Origin: Drechslerella dactyloides
Taxonomy: Eukaryota > Ascomycota > Orbiliomycetes > Orbiliales > Orbiliaceae
Reading direction: 5' to 3'
NCBI GenBank assembly: GCA_020064725.1
Contig: JAGTWJ010000006.1
Coordinates: 2,046,001-2,110,000, forward strand
DNA length: 64,000 bases
Shown: piece after piece, positions 47,117 through 56,557 of the stretch
How positions within the stretch are numbered: the first letter of the stretch is position 1
Layout of the letters: every line of letters starts with the position of its first letter
Position numbers and translations under genes: made by a program
The notes under the pieces: model-generated
What the model saw: only the letters and a program-made list of their open reading frames with translations
What the model was told of the DNA's origin: nothing
The model's database searches: none

Positions 47117-49009
47117 TTTGATGATTTCGGTACCGAACGAAGACTTGAGCGATACTCGGACAAATCGACTATTAATACCAAGGTTGCTTTCTGGATATTT
47201 TAATATCGGCGGTATTATAGTACTGCCGAGGTATCTTGTCGATGGGTTCGAGTTGCAAGGTCCGGTCGTCGGCTGTCAGCCTTTTAACACCTGCCGGTGT
47301 GGGACAGCTTACGTCAGTTGCATTCCAACCGCTGCGTTTTGCATTCCGTGGCACAAACGCGGGCCGGCGTCTGACGCCGAGGTTAGTAGATCTTGCTGAT
47401 AAATCGGCAGTTAACAGTCGATTTTTGATGGTAAATAAAATATCAATTGAAGAATTCTGAGGTATTCTGAGGTAAGATCGTAAGGTTAAGGTTAGCTTTG
47501 GACCCGGAGTTACCGAAATTTAAACACCATTTAGGATAGTAATTAAATGAGACCAGTAAGATAGGAATTGCTAACTAGGTATATATTGATCAACACGTTG
47601 TATTTTACGTCGCGATAAGTGATTTTTTAATTAGGTACGCATATATGATCAGCACGTACTAGTTCTATTCTTCCGTAGGCTACGTAGAGTATCACAATTA
47701 TAGCTCGGGCCTGTCGTACCCGAGAACACATTTTTTTGCTAGTGTATTCCATAAGTACTTGTCTAGACCTAAATTGTAACAATTCTATTAATTACAGTAA
47801 ATATAACAAATAGGGAAATGTCCGGTAAGTCCATATGAAGGACTATCAGCGAATGAGTGCCCTCCTCGGTGCAGAGAGTCGAGCATTTTAGAAGCCAGGC
47901 AGTATAGAATGTAACGTACGAGAGACGATGCGTACTATGTCTGCTGAGGGCAATCGCACCCCGTGGCTTGAAGTTTTATACTTAATGCGTGAGAGCTCAA
48001 GCCTGAGTTTCCCCTGATAGCATCAGACCTGTCGGCGATAATTCACCGTTTCTAAGGTCCGATTCTGAAATGGGATCGCTTATTGGCCATTAAGCCTTTT
48101 GCCTCTTGGTTCATGCTGTGACAAGAGTTCGGGGATAGTAGAAAAGAATGTGCCTTTCCCTCTAGCGCCGGAACAGACAAATTCCGGTGGAAGCTGTTCG
48201 CGAGGACTGATGGATATATTAAACGCGCCTTGCTATCTTGTTGATAGTGGGGTTTGAAAGCAGGAACACCCAAGGCCGTGACTAGGCCGGCGTCGGCGAA
48301 TATCCTAAAGCGGGCCCGGATTTTTTGGGGATCTAGCCGATGGCTCGTGCCGCAGTGCTAAAGAGGGAATTGCAGTCGACGTGAGTGCGTGCAGAAATGC
48401 AACGCCAACGCGAATTCGGATTTTCCAACGCGTCGACCAATCGTCTGGGTCGAGACTATAACGCAACGTCAATATAACGATATTGGGCTAATTGGCTATC
48501 AATCTAGTACTCAGTGGAGCAATATTAACTACTGCATTGCATAAGTCCAATACCATGAGTAGAACCTCACGCATAATAGGACCACGTATGCATAATAATA
48601 TCTGCCAGACCGTTATATGGGTAGGAACCCCGAGCGAATAGGAAAAATTGCCAACGTTGCATGCAAACGCAGACAGGACTAAGCTACGGACTCGAGTCAA
48701 TCGTTGAGTCGAGTCGAGTCCTGCATATGCAACTCTCCCTCCTGCAGCTTCTATGCAGGTCTACCAGGATAGAAGATATAACTGTAAATATACAGCTGGT
48801 CATGCCGCTAAGAGAAAACAGCTTGCAGCTTCATATAGGTCTTGCGGCAAACGAGTAGCACTATATAACCGTCGTTGAGGATCCCCAGTCGACAGTTCCA
48901 CCATAACAGCAGACCCTCACTCTCTCGGGTTTGAAAGAAGCATCATTTACTCCACCATCTCAACTCACACTCTGATTGTAGCGTTTTTATATTATAATTT
49001 ACCCTAAAA
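47117..49009. other. Gene-free, partly AT-rich stretch
   Basis: The section 47450-47850 is strongly AT-rich with TA-heavy words, as expected for decayed (possibly RIP-affected) sequence. A short patch at about 48290-48340 (AAAGCGGGCCCGGATTTT) weakly resembles the 3' exon of copies D and E. The end carries the promoter of the gene at 49010. No open gene is seen. Confidence 0.45.
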
Positions 49010-50677
49010 ATGGCACCCGCGACTAGAATCAGGCCAAAGAAGCCCTTCTTGCTTCGCCGAGATGCTTTGCAAATGTTGATAACGGTAAAGCACAGAGCGA
49101 TTGCCGCCAATCACCTTATCAAGGGCAACACGAGCGTGTTCGATCCGCTGATAATGGATGCGTCCTGTCAAGCTCGCGCTCCACCGCTGATCGACGCTTG
49201 CGAGATGGTTCGAACGTACCTTGAACAACAAGGCAAACTCGGCACTGCGCTTGATCTAGTCTTCCAGTGGGAAGCTGCCCACGCAGCCGATGTCCCTACG
49301 GCGAAGACCAAGACAATCGAGGATGTCATAGGAGACGTCGTTGACCCTGAAGAGTACAACGAACTCGTTCTTGAGGTCGAGAGAGTTGTTGGAAGAGACC
49401 TTTTTGTTCACGCTGGCCTTTGTTATACAACGACGGCTTCGGCGAATCGTTTTTATGACGAGTTTGGGAGTGTTTTCAAGTCGCTTGATGGCTCCATTTA
49501 CAGAGCTATACCTTCAGACGCCAAGGAGATCACCGAGAATGTTAAAAACTACGCATGGGAAACTCGCCATGAACTAGCAACTTTGTCTACAAGATACCTT
49601 ACACATTGCTCCCGTCAGCTGGCCTCTGGTGCTTTCAGAGAAGCCAACCTCAGCGGTTCCCCCTCTGAATGGGAGTCCCTTGAGGATCAAGTTGCCGCGG
49701 CGTTGCACTATATGACCTCCGTTATCGAGGTCAAAGATGGCCAAGATATCCCATTGCAGGCTCTCACACCACAGTTTCTCGTGATATTTCTCAGCGAGTT
49801 TAGGAAGAACCGAGGTTTCAGCACAATGATCAGACGCATGGAAATGACTCCTGTTGAATCTGAGATACCGGGAGGTCCTCAAGACTTCACCTACAAGCTC
49901 TCAGCCGCCCGCACGCTCCGGTGGCAGCCGAATCAAACTACCGGCCGGTTCGAGCTACAAACTATAATCTCCGAGGAAGAGGCAAAACGGCCAGGACTCT
50001 TCGTCGAACTCTACAGTTACTATGAAAAGGATTCCAGCGGAAAAGGCTTGGACAGCGCCAACGACGACGAGTACTTTTCCGTCTTTGAGCAACCGTCAAC
50101 GGACATATTCTGGGTGCTAATGGCCATAGCAGCAATCCATCCAGCTTTCACAGGTCTCGCCAAAGACAAAAACCCAAAGCACGACTCGCTTTACGAGGCG
50201 GTGTGCAAGCCGCAACCGAAAAGCCACTTTAGATACTGTCGGGAGTACTGCGAAGGTTTCGCCCTGGGAAGGCCGACTAAATGCAGAGGCCAAAATCGGC
50301 CGTCCTTGCACACCATCCGACAGTTGACCCGCGCCATAGCGGAAAAACACAACCTGCACGACGCCAAAGAATTCAGCGCGGAACACTTCTACCAGAGCGC
50401 TGAGCGCAGGCGAACACCGATCTACCTTACGGTCAAGCACATTCGAGCGCTATCATATGAGGAAGGAGTCAGGTTTTGTGAAGACCTTCTCGCTCGACAT
50501 CCTCAGGGCAGCAAGGCAATAATCGGCGGCTACATTGCCAGAATCGGTAGCAGAGGCTTTAGCTGTCTATCCAAACAAGAAGGGGATGCTATCATTACGG
50601 CTAAAAATAAAAAGGCTGCGATGAAGAAGTACCAGACCAGCTATCCGAACAATATGGTGTACCTCCTTGAACAGTAA
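49010..50677 (+). CDS. Unrecognised 555-residue protein, single exon
   Basis: This is a long intronless frame with a clear ATG in an AAAAATGGC context and soluble, well-mixed composition. The N-terminus is basic (RIRPKKPFLLRRDALQML). It has many helical stretches, no signal peptide and no membrane segment. A Cys/Arg block (FRYCREYCEGFALGRPTKCR) lies near residues 404-423. Other blocks are LYSYYEKDSSGK and HIRALSYEEGVRFCEDLL. I recognise no named domain. Its frame is intact over 1.67 kb while the flanks are gene-free and AT-rich, which points to purifying selection or recent arrival. No transposase-like DDE or reverse-transcriptase motif is visible. Confidence 0.75.
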   Translation: MAPATRIRPKKPFLLRRDALQMLITVKHRAIAANHLIKGNTSVFDPLIMDASCQARAPPLIDACEMVRTYLEQQGKLGTALDLVFQWEAAHAADVPTAKTKTIEDVIGDVVDPEEYNELVLEVERVVGRDLFVHAGLCYTTTASANRFYDEFGSVFKSLDGSIYRAIPSDAKEITENVKNYAWETRHELATLSTRYLTHCSRQLASGAFREANLSGSPSEWESLEDQVAAALHYMTSVIEVKDGQDIPLQALTPQFLVIFLSEFRKNRGFSTMIRRMEMTPVESEIPGGPQDFTYKLSAARTLRWQPNQTTGRFELQTIISEEEAKRPGLFVELYSYYEKDSSGKGLDSANDDEYFSVFEQPSTDIFWVLMAIAAIHPAFTGLAKDKNPKHDSLYEAVCKPQPKSHFRYCREYCEGFALGRPTKCRGQNRPSLHTIRQLTRAIAEKHNLHDAKEFSAEHFYQSAERRRTPIYLTVKHIRALSYEEGVRFCEDLLARHPQGSKAIIGGYIARIGSRGFSCLSKQEGDAIITAKNKKAAMKKYQTSYPNNMVYLLEQ

Positions 50678-52891
50678 GTGCGTAATCTCGAGTGGGTATG
50701 CCTTGATGGCAATCGAATATTATGGGGCCTTTTCCATATAAGCCGTACTGCCGATGAGACATCTGGTAAGAACTAACTTGTATCAATATTTACACGGTTT
50801 GATCCTCACGGGTAAAAGAATATAGATTGTAAGATGAAGTCTTTCTTTTCTAAACTGTACCAAAATATGAACTTGTATCTAGGGAAGATATTAGATCAAT
50901 CGGAATATCGTTGAGCTCGCGGCGCTAGTCAGACAGTAGTTCGCCCTTCATTTGGCTCAAATACCGTCTCTAGGCTAGACTTTGGGAGAACCCACCAAGA
51001 TTATAAATTTAGCAAGTATAGTCGGGTACTATGGCCAACGGCCATTCCACCTTTATGAGTGGCCTTCCGCCAAGAACATACTATCTAGATTTGCCGTGTC
51101 GCGTATCTCAGAAAGAGTCATTCGACTCTTTTAGCTAGCGTTTAGGCAACTATGGCTATTTCCTAAGCATCAGTAACCACGAGTTTCAGCTTGGTAGTAG
51201 GCCGCATTTATACTAGCATGTGGCTTTGCCCAATCCCGCCCGCTTTTACAATCCTCTTCCAACTTAGTAGCCTGTTTGTTCGGTCTTTGTGATGGCAAGA
51301 GAACGGAGATAACCAATGGGCGGAATGCATGCAGCGTTTAGGGCTTTCGGACTTATAACTGTTAGAATAACGGGCGCCTGCACGCGCGCCACCATGTATG
51401 GTGACAGCAGAACGGCAGTGCATTGTCAAACTGTAGCTGCCAACGGCATATTACAGCTGGTATTGTCGAGCGCTATACGATTTATAACGGACAGCACGGC
51501 ACCAATTTTAGTCCGTTTTCGTACCAGTAGCGAGCTCAGCGAGTTACGCTGAAACTTACAACGATCATATGCATTGAGAGTACGGTAGCTAGGCAGATGC
51601 CATGCGGGAACGTTTCACGAGTGCTGAGCTGGACCCATCATGAAGATGCGCGTTAGGATGCTGCACGCAACGAGAATATATGGCGTTATAGCGTGATACA
51701 TGGTCCATGGGGTTATACAGTGGCGGACTTATAACTTTAGCACTAGTCCACTGCCACTAATGGCTCTATCTATCTGTAAATAGTGCGTTAACATCCCGCC
51801 TTCATATATGCATATAATCCCATGCTGGCTGTGCTCAAGCTATTTGCAAATTGCATCAATGTATATTTATTATGATGTACGAGTGTGGAGTGGACAAAAG
51901 TCGACTCATCTCGTTTTCTAATGGTCGGTCTGTAGCAAGTTCTAACACATAATATATGCCTCAATCGACCCCTGTAGCTAAGACTACGTTGTAGGTGAAA
52001 TTCACCCAGAACAAATAGCTGCCAAGCCAATAGAGTGCAATGCAACCTGATCTAGCAAGCAGCCAGCTCAAAAAACAGCCCAGGCATTCTAGCCATATAT
52101 ATATATATATACAGGCTCTAACAACTGGACTTTTACTTACAACATAGAATTAGCTGCACCGAAGCGCACATGTCTTGTCAAATGTAGCGAGACATATGTT
52201 ATCTCAGAATCTTGTATTTACTGGTCTTGCAAGCCAAAATCACAACATGACAGTTCCAAGGGAGTGTCTGGTTCACGAGACCAGTATCTACCAAGTACTC
52301 AACTAGATAACCATTCGTTGCCCGCATCAACGGGCGTACACTATATATAAAAATGAAAGCTGAATCGAAATGAATTAGAAGACGAGCAAGTTGAAAAAGT
52401 GATGGATGTTTATGGAAGAATGTTTTCATGGTCGAAGTTTACCAGCCAGAGTGCGAATCTACAAAGACCGCGATGTCTCGTACGCTGCAGCGGCTGCAAG
52501 GCGAGGTCCGCCGCAAAACTGGACTGAGGTTTTTTCGTCCCCCCTATCGTTACAACGGATGAATGGTACCACTTGTATTATCCTTGTACAGTACGAGGAG
52601 TCCGATATCTAAGCTAGCTCTTTACATTAGCAATCACTGAGATTTATACGTGACCGTGATAAAAACCTACTACGTTGTAAGCAAAATTCATGTAGGGCAA
52701 AATACCCAAAATGCTTAGGTGGTACCTGCCTTCCTGCTGTTATTCAAAGTAGTAAGCGGCTGGGGCGCAAGGTGGTTTTCATAAAACCCCACCACAACCG
52801 CAGATCAAAGTAGATCATAACTTCATCGTCCTTCAAAACAGCAACAATATCCAGGAAACAGAAATTCACCATAATTCAGAACCCGTATAAA
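50678..52891. other. Gene-free stretch
   Basis: This is 2.2 kb with only short frames. It contains a TA dinucleotide run at about 52095-52111. The last 100 nt before 52892 may be the relic promoter of array copy B. Confidence 0.45.
52095..52111. repeat. AT dinucleotide microsatellite
   Basis: This is an uninterrupted (AT)n run of about eight units in AT-rich intergenic sequence. Confidence 0.85.
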
Positions 52892-53420
52892 ATGGCGGTC
52901 GAGTCGACATCTCCGCAAGGCCAAGCCGACGACAACTTCATCTCTCCCCCTCCGCCCTACGAACCTCTGTCCACACCTGCTCACGACATCAATGTCTCGC
53001 GATAGCTCAACGGACCGGCATCTTCCAGCATTCAATCGCCTGCATCCAGAATCCAACCAAACTACGACTATAGACGCCAAGAAGAGAGCACTGGAGTTCC
53101 TCTTCCATCTTCTAAATACAAAAACTTCACGGGACTCCTAATTTGGGGAGTAAAGTCGGTACGGGGTGTCGAATGGACCGATTAGGTCCCGCTAGCAGTA
53201 TTCGGAATTACTGTAGTTGTCATCTTCTAGATAACATATATACTGCGGGGTCTTGCTCAAGGTAAAGACATACCCAAGTGATTTTGACATGGCCATAGCT
53301 AAGTAATGAGCGTAGACTCGCTCATGATATGACCGCTCCTGGCTACTATCTTCCGAATCTTCCTCGAGTACAGCATAGGTTTTCTATCGACGTGGCTCGA
53401 TACCTATCGAAGAGAAAGGT
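52892..53420 (+). pseudogene. Array copy B, decayed by in-frame stops
   Basis: From the ATG at 52892 the frame runs without indels through ISPPPPYEP, FTGLLIWGVKS, VEWTD and VPLAVFGITVVVIF to a phase-1 donor at 53262 (GTAAAG). The acceptor ends at 53315. Premature stops occur at 53003 (TAG), 53183 (TAG), 53228 (TAG) and, after the intron, 53330 (TGA). At 53183 and 53228 the intact copy has TGG, and at 53330 it also has TGG. So at least three stops are single G-to-A changes, equal to C-to-T on the other strand, as RIP makes them. The copy is cut off where copy C begins. Confidence 0.75.
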
Positions 53421-53424
53421 CTCT

Positions 53425-53990
53425 TAGATGACTTCCCCCTCCTCCTCCGCCATACCCCACGGTATCCTTGAACCACAAACTATCAACAATGCGGCCGATA
53501 AAGATAACTCTGGAAGTCTCGTTCTACATCTTTTATGCTATTAACGACGCGGGGATGCTTACTTGGAGCGCAATTAAAGGTCTCCTCCAGCATCCAATCG
53601 CCTGCACTCAATCTTCAAGCTATTATACTAATAGACAATTAGATTAAAGAGTTCGTTTTCTACCTGTTGCACCCGACCATCTTGACGGCCATGATTTCGT
53701 TTCTCGTGAAGTGGTAACAGGAAGTACCATAGGCAACATATATCCCACTAGCCACCTTTGGTGTGATCATTGTGCTGTCGCCAACGCTCAGTTACCTCCT
53801 CCGGCGCTTAGCACGAGGTAGGGCCCTCTATAGCCAAACGATGATATATCCATAACTAACCAGTCTTAGGTTGCTGGAATGAACGATGAGATTGTTGGAC
53901 AGGGCTGCTGCGTCCTTGGGGGAGATACAGCTGGTGGCACTGGAGGGGCTCCGAGTTGACGACGACGAGCCGCAGCCGCAAGATCTCGTG
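53425..53990 (+). pseudogene. Array copy C, frameshifted and rearranged
   Basis: The leader (DD-F-PPPPPY type) is present but has a one-base length change against copy A. After the ATG at 53489 comes LEVSFYIFYAINDAGMLTW, closely matching LEVPFYIFYAISGAGLLTW of copy A. A piece resembling copy B leader sequence then interrupts, with stops. The second hydrophobic segment returns as YIPLATFGVIIVLSPTLSYL, followed by a donor at 53818 and acceptor ending at 53869. The 3' exon hits a stop within seven codons but keeps the Thr/Arg/Ala-rich end at nucleotide level. Confidence 0.65.
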
Positions 53991-53995
53991 CTGCA

Positions 53996-54575
53996 AGGGC
54001 TTTTGTCCCCCCCCCCCCGCCCTACGAGCTTGAACCACCAGAATCCGCAAAAATGACGACCATCGACAAGACCAAGCTGGCCATCCTATTTCTGCTTGCG
54101 GCATGTGCCTTGGGGGTCGCGGTCACGTCTGGGGCGTGGCAGCGGTTTGGGGGGGGGGGGGGGACTTGGGGGGGTTCTGGGCCCCGGTGGGGATGTTTGG
54201 GGCCGCCACGGGGGCGGCCCTATGTCTTTGTTACCTATTCGGTAACACGGTCGCATGTAGGACTCCTTAAACTTACCTATAGAATTCATTGTGATTATAG
54301 AATTATAGCTAACCGGTATAGGCCTGTTACAAGGCGTGCCGAACCTCCTCCTCTTTATTGGGAGGAGGTTCTGGCGGCTGGGTCAGGCGATCAAAGCCGA
54401 CCTTGGTTTTGGGAAGGCCCATCTCCAGGCCTTGGAGGCCTTGGAGATGGGGCTGCCTGCCGGGGGCATGGCGACTCCTCCTGAGCCTCAAGACGCTCAG
54501 TCTCCCCAGCATCCGTGGACTTGTTGTGTTATCGATAGTAATGTGCTACATTCCCCAACCGTTAGTATAAAGTAG
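53996..54575 (+). pseudogene. Array copy D, frame offset across a long G run
   Basis: The frame holds FVPPPPPYE (with the C run at 54007-54018), then the ATG at 54053, a hydrophobic segment LAILFLLAACALGVAVTSG, and then a 15-base G run at 54149-54163. Downstream, the family end CYLFGNTVAC is readable but in a different frame from the ATG. The donor is at 54257 (GTAGGA) and the acceptor ends at 54321. The 3' exon is LLQGVPNLLLFIGRRFWRLG then QAIKADLGFGKAHLQALEAL, the same type as in copy E. So it is either a pseudogene or a gene misread at the homopolymer. Coding potential remains otherwise good. Confidence 0.6.
54007..54163. repeat. C12 and G15 homopolymer runs in array copy D
   Basis: A run of 12 C (54007-54018) and a run of 15 G (54149-54163) lie about 130 nt apart on the same strand and are complementary. 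They could pair as a long GC hairpin and are slippage-prone. Sequencing or assembly length error is also possible. Confidence 0.85.
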
Positions 54576-54630
54576 GGTCCTCTCTGGCTAAATTATAAAC
54601 TATGACATATCAATAATTAATCAATCTTAG

Positions 54631-55100
54631 GGACGGTCTCGCTGTGGGCGCTCATCTTCACGATCCCAAAATTAATTTACGAGGACGGGTCGAGGGGTGT
54701 AGCATAAGTATTAGGATCAATAAGGGGGTAGATATCAAGAAGGGGCCACCAGATGGTTATCTTTTACGAAGGCTTCGAGAGAACAGCGCAGGAAGCACCC
54801 CAGTTTAGTAATGAGGCACCGCCACAGTGGCAGGAGCAAGACCTCGAGTTGAAGCAGCTCCAAGGGGTAGTCGTGGAGGAGCCGGAGCCGGAGCCGTCAG
54901 CTGCGCCATTGTCGCCGTCGCCGAGTGTCACGACGCGGGCGTCGGCGACTCGGAACGCGGCGGGGAGACCGTCATTGGAGCGGGGGCATGTAAGGCAGGG
55001 AACGGGGGGAGTTCGAGCGAAGTGGGCACCGGAAGTAGAATGGACGTATATACCCTTGGCTTTTTGTGGCAGAGCTATTGATTTGTTTGAATGTACTTAG
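54631..55100 (+). pseudogene. Array fragment H: 3' exon of an A-type copy
   Basis: After an acceptor-like CTTAG (ending at 54630), SLWALIFTIPKLIYE matches the start of the A-type 3' exon (SLLIWALPITIIRSLLE). The frame stops soon after. The Glu/Pro-rich and Thr-Arg-Ala-rich end is readable at 54753-55100 (TTRASATRNAAGRPS then LERGHVRQGTGG), like TTRAAAA and PGHVRQRSGG in copy A. The stretch before it (54573-54630) resembles the intron of copy C. A matching first exon is absent, so it is a partial unit. Confidence 0.6.
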
Positions 55101-55608
55101 TAGCATAAATACAGGCACTATATATCCAGCTAATCTGTAATATAGTTTAACTATATACCTTCTGGAAATTTGCAACATACCGTACGTCGAAACGGACTCG
55201 GGATCCTGGGTAAGCTGGAAACAGGAGGGTTTGGTGTGCGAGACGAGACGGCGCCTGCATCCAAGTGTGGCTCCCCTTGTAGATATATCACAGCGGGGAG
55301 GGCTATGTTGCGAGGGACGATGGTCAGTTGGAAGGTCTCGAAGACGACCGGCACGCACATAGTATGTCCCGCGTGCCCCGAAAGAGTTATAGCATTGAGT
55401 TTGGCAGAGTTTATCGATAAGAATGGCAATGCCTACTTGGTCTCGCAGCGTGCCTACTAGTAGGTGATTAGGAACGTACGCTTTGCAATTTTGATAAAAG
55501 TTTATTTCAATTCTTAGAAAATATCGTAGGCGCCCAGGCACCTTCATCGATCATCGTCCTCTACTCATCGGTCGTCATTCTCTATAATTGTAACAAAAAG
55601 GCTGTAGC
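55101..55608. other. Spacer before the intact array copy
   Basis: This is unique-looking sequence with two overlapping antisense frames (55151-55429 minus, 55170-55460 plus) that show no recognisable domain. It probably includes the promoter of copy A. Confidence 0.45.
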
Positions 55609-56396
55609 ATGTTGATCAAATCGATACTCCAGCAGGAGCGAGAAGTCATCGAGGAGGAGGAAGGTCTCCTCGATGACTTCGTCCCTCCTCCGCCATACTG
55701 CACGAAATCCTCAAACTGCGAACTATCAAAAATGCCGCCAACGCTTGCGCTCGAGGTTCCCTTTTACATATTTTACGCCATCAGCGGGGCGGGACTCCTA
55801 ACTTGGGGAGTCAAGTCAAAGCAGGGAGCAGAATGGACCGACTGGGTCCCATTAGCAGTGTTTGGGGTAACCATAATTATCATCCTATGGATGATATATG
55901 CTTTACGGGATCTAGCCCGAGGTAGAGTCGTACCAAAGTAATCTTGACATGGCCCTAGCTAATGAGTCTAGGCTCGTTGTTGATATGGGCGTTGCCCATC
56001 ACCATCATCCGCAGCCTCCTCGAACTCGGCGGAAAAGTTGTCGATTGGTTGCTACAATTGATCCATCGCGGCTTGCCACACGTGAGGAGGGCCGAGAGGG
56101 GGGTGTGGGCGACATTTGGGTTCAGCGAGGAGGAGAGCAGGGAGGCAGATCTGGAAGAGGCGGTGGAGTTGCAACCGGTATCCTCGTCTTCCTCGCCGCC
56201 GCAGCCGTCCTCGTCAACTGCGGCGTCGTTGCCAGGGCCGAATGTTACGACACGAGCGGCCGCGGCAGAAAGCGCGGCGAGAACTGGACTAAACGTCACG
56301 ACGCGGGCGGCGGCGGCGGCAGCCCAGAGCGCGGCGCGGCCATGGCAGCCGGGGCATGTGAGGCAGCGGAGCGGGGGGAGTTCGGGCAGCGTGTAG
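55609..56396 (+). CDS. Small predicted multi-pass membrane protein, intact array copy A
   Basis: The model has two exons, 55609-55921 and 55972-56396, with a 50-nt intron (GTAGAG, CTAAT branch, CTAG). The protein is 245 residues. The start is the ATG at 55609, and a second in-frame ATG at 55732 is also possible. The first is preferred because the upstream FVPPPPY leader is conserved in frame in copies B and D. Three hydrophobic segments follow: FYIFYAISGAGLLTW, WVPLAVFGVTIIIILWMIYA and SLLIWALPITIIRSLLE (continuing amphipathic to about 150). The C-terminal third is acidic then Ser/Pro-rich, with two Thr-Thr-Arg-Ala repeats (NVTTRAAAAESAARTG, NVTTRAAAAAAQSAARPW). No family is recognised. The gene ends 161 nt before the chitin synthase start on the same strand, which may be chance. 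Confidence 0.72.
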
Positions 56397-56557
56397 GGCG
56401 TTGCCCACACCTGTCCCCTCCCTCCCTCCCTGCCTCCACATCGCCCCCCTCCTCCTCCATCTTCCTCCCGGCGCCGGCGAAAAGCCAAGTCAACGCCGTC
56501 GCTCGTTTCCACCATCAACTCACGTCAACCACCATCACCGTCCGCTATCCATCTACC

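Larger units (their letters stand above)
52892..56396 (+). repeat. Tandem array of a small membrane-protein gene family
   Basis: At least four related units lie head to tail (B from 52892, C from about 53425, D from about 53996, a 3' piece H from 54631), plus the intact copy A (55609-56396). Shared marks in order are a Pro-rich ...PPPPY leader, a hydrophobic segment, a second hydrophobic segment of the W.PLA.FGV type, an intron of about 50-65 nt at a fixed phase-1 position, and a 3' exon. B and C lie directly against each other at about 53420 where the leader motif of C begins. The relic at 44541 is a dispersed member. Confidence 0.75.
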
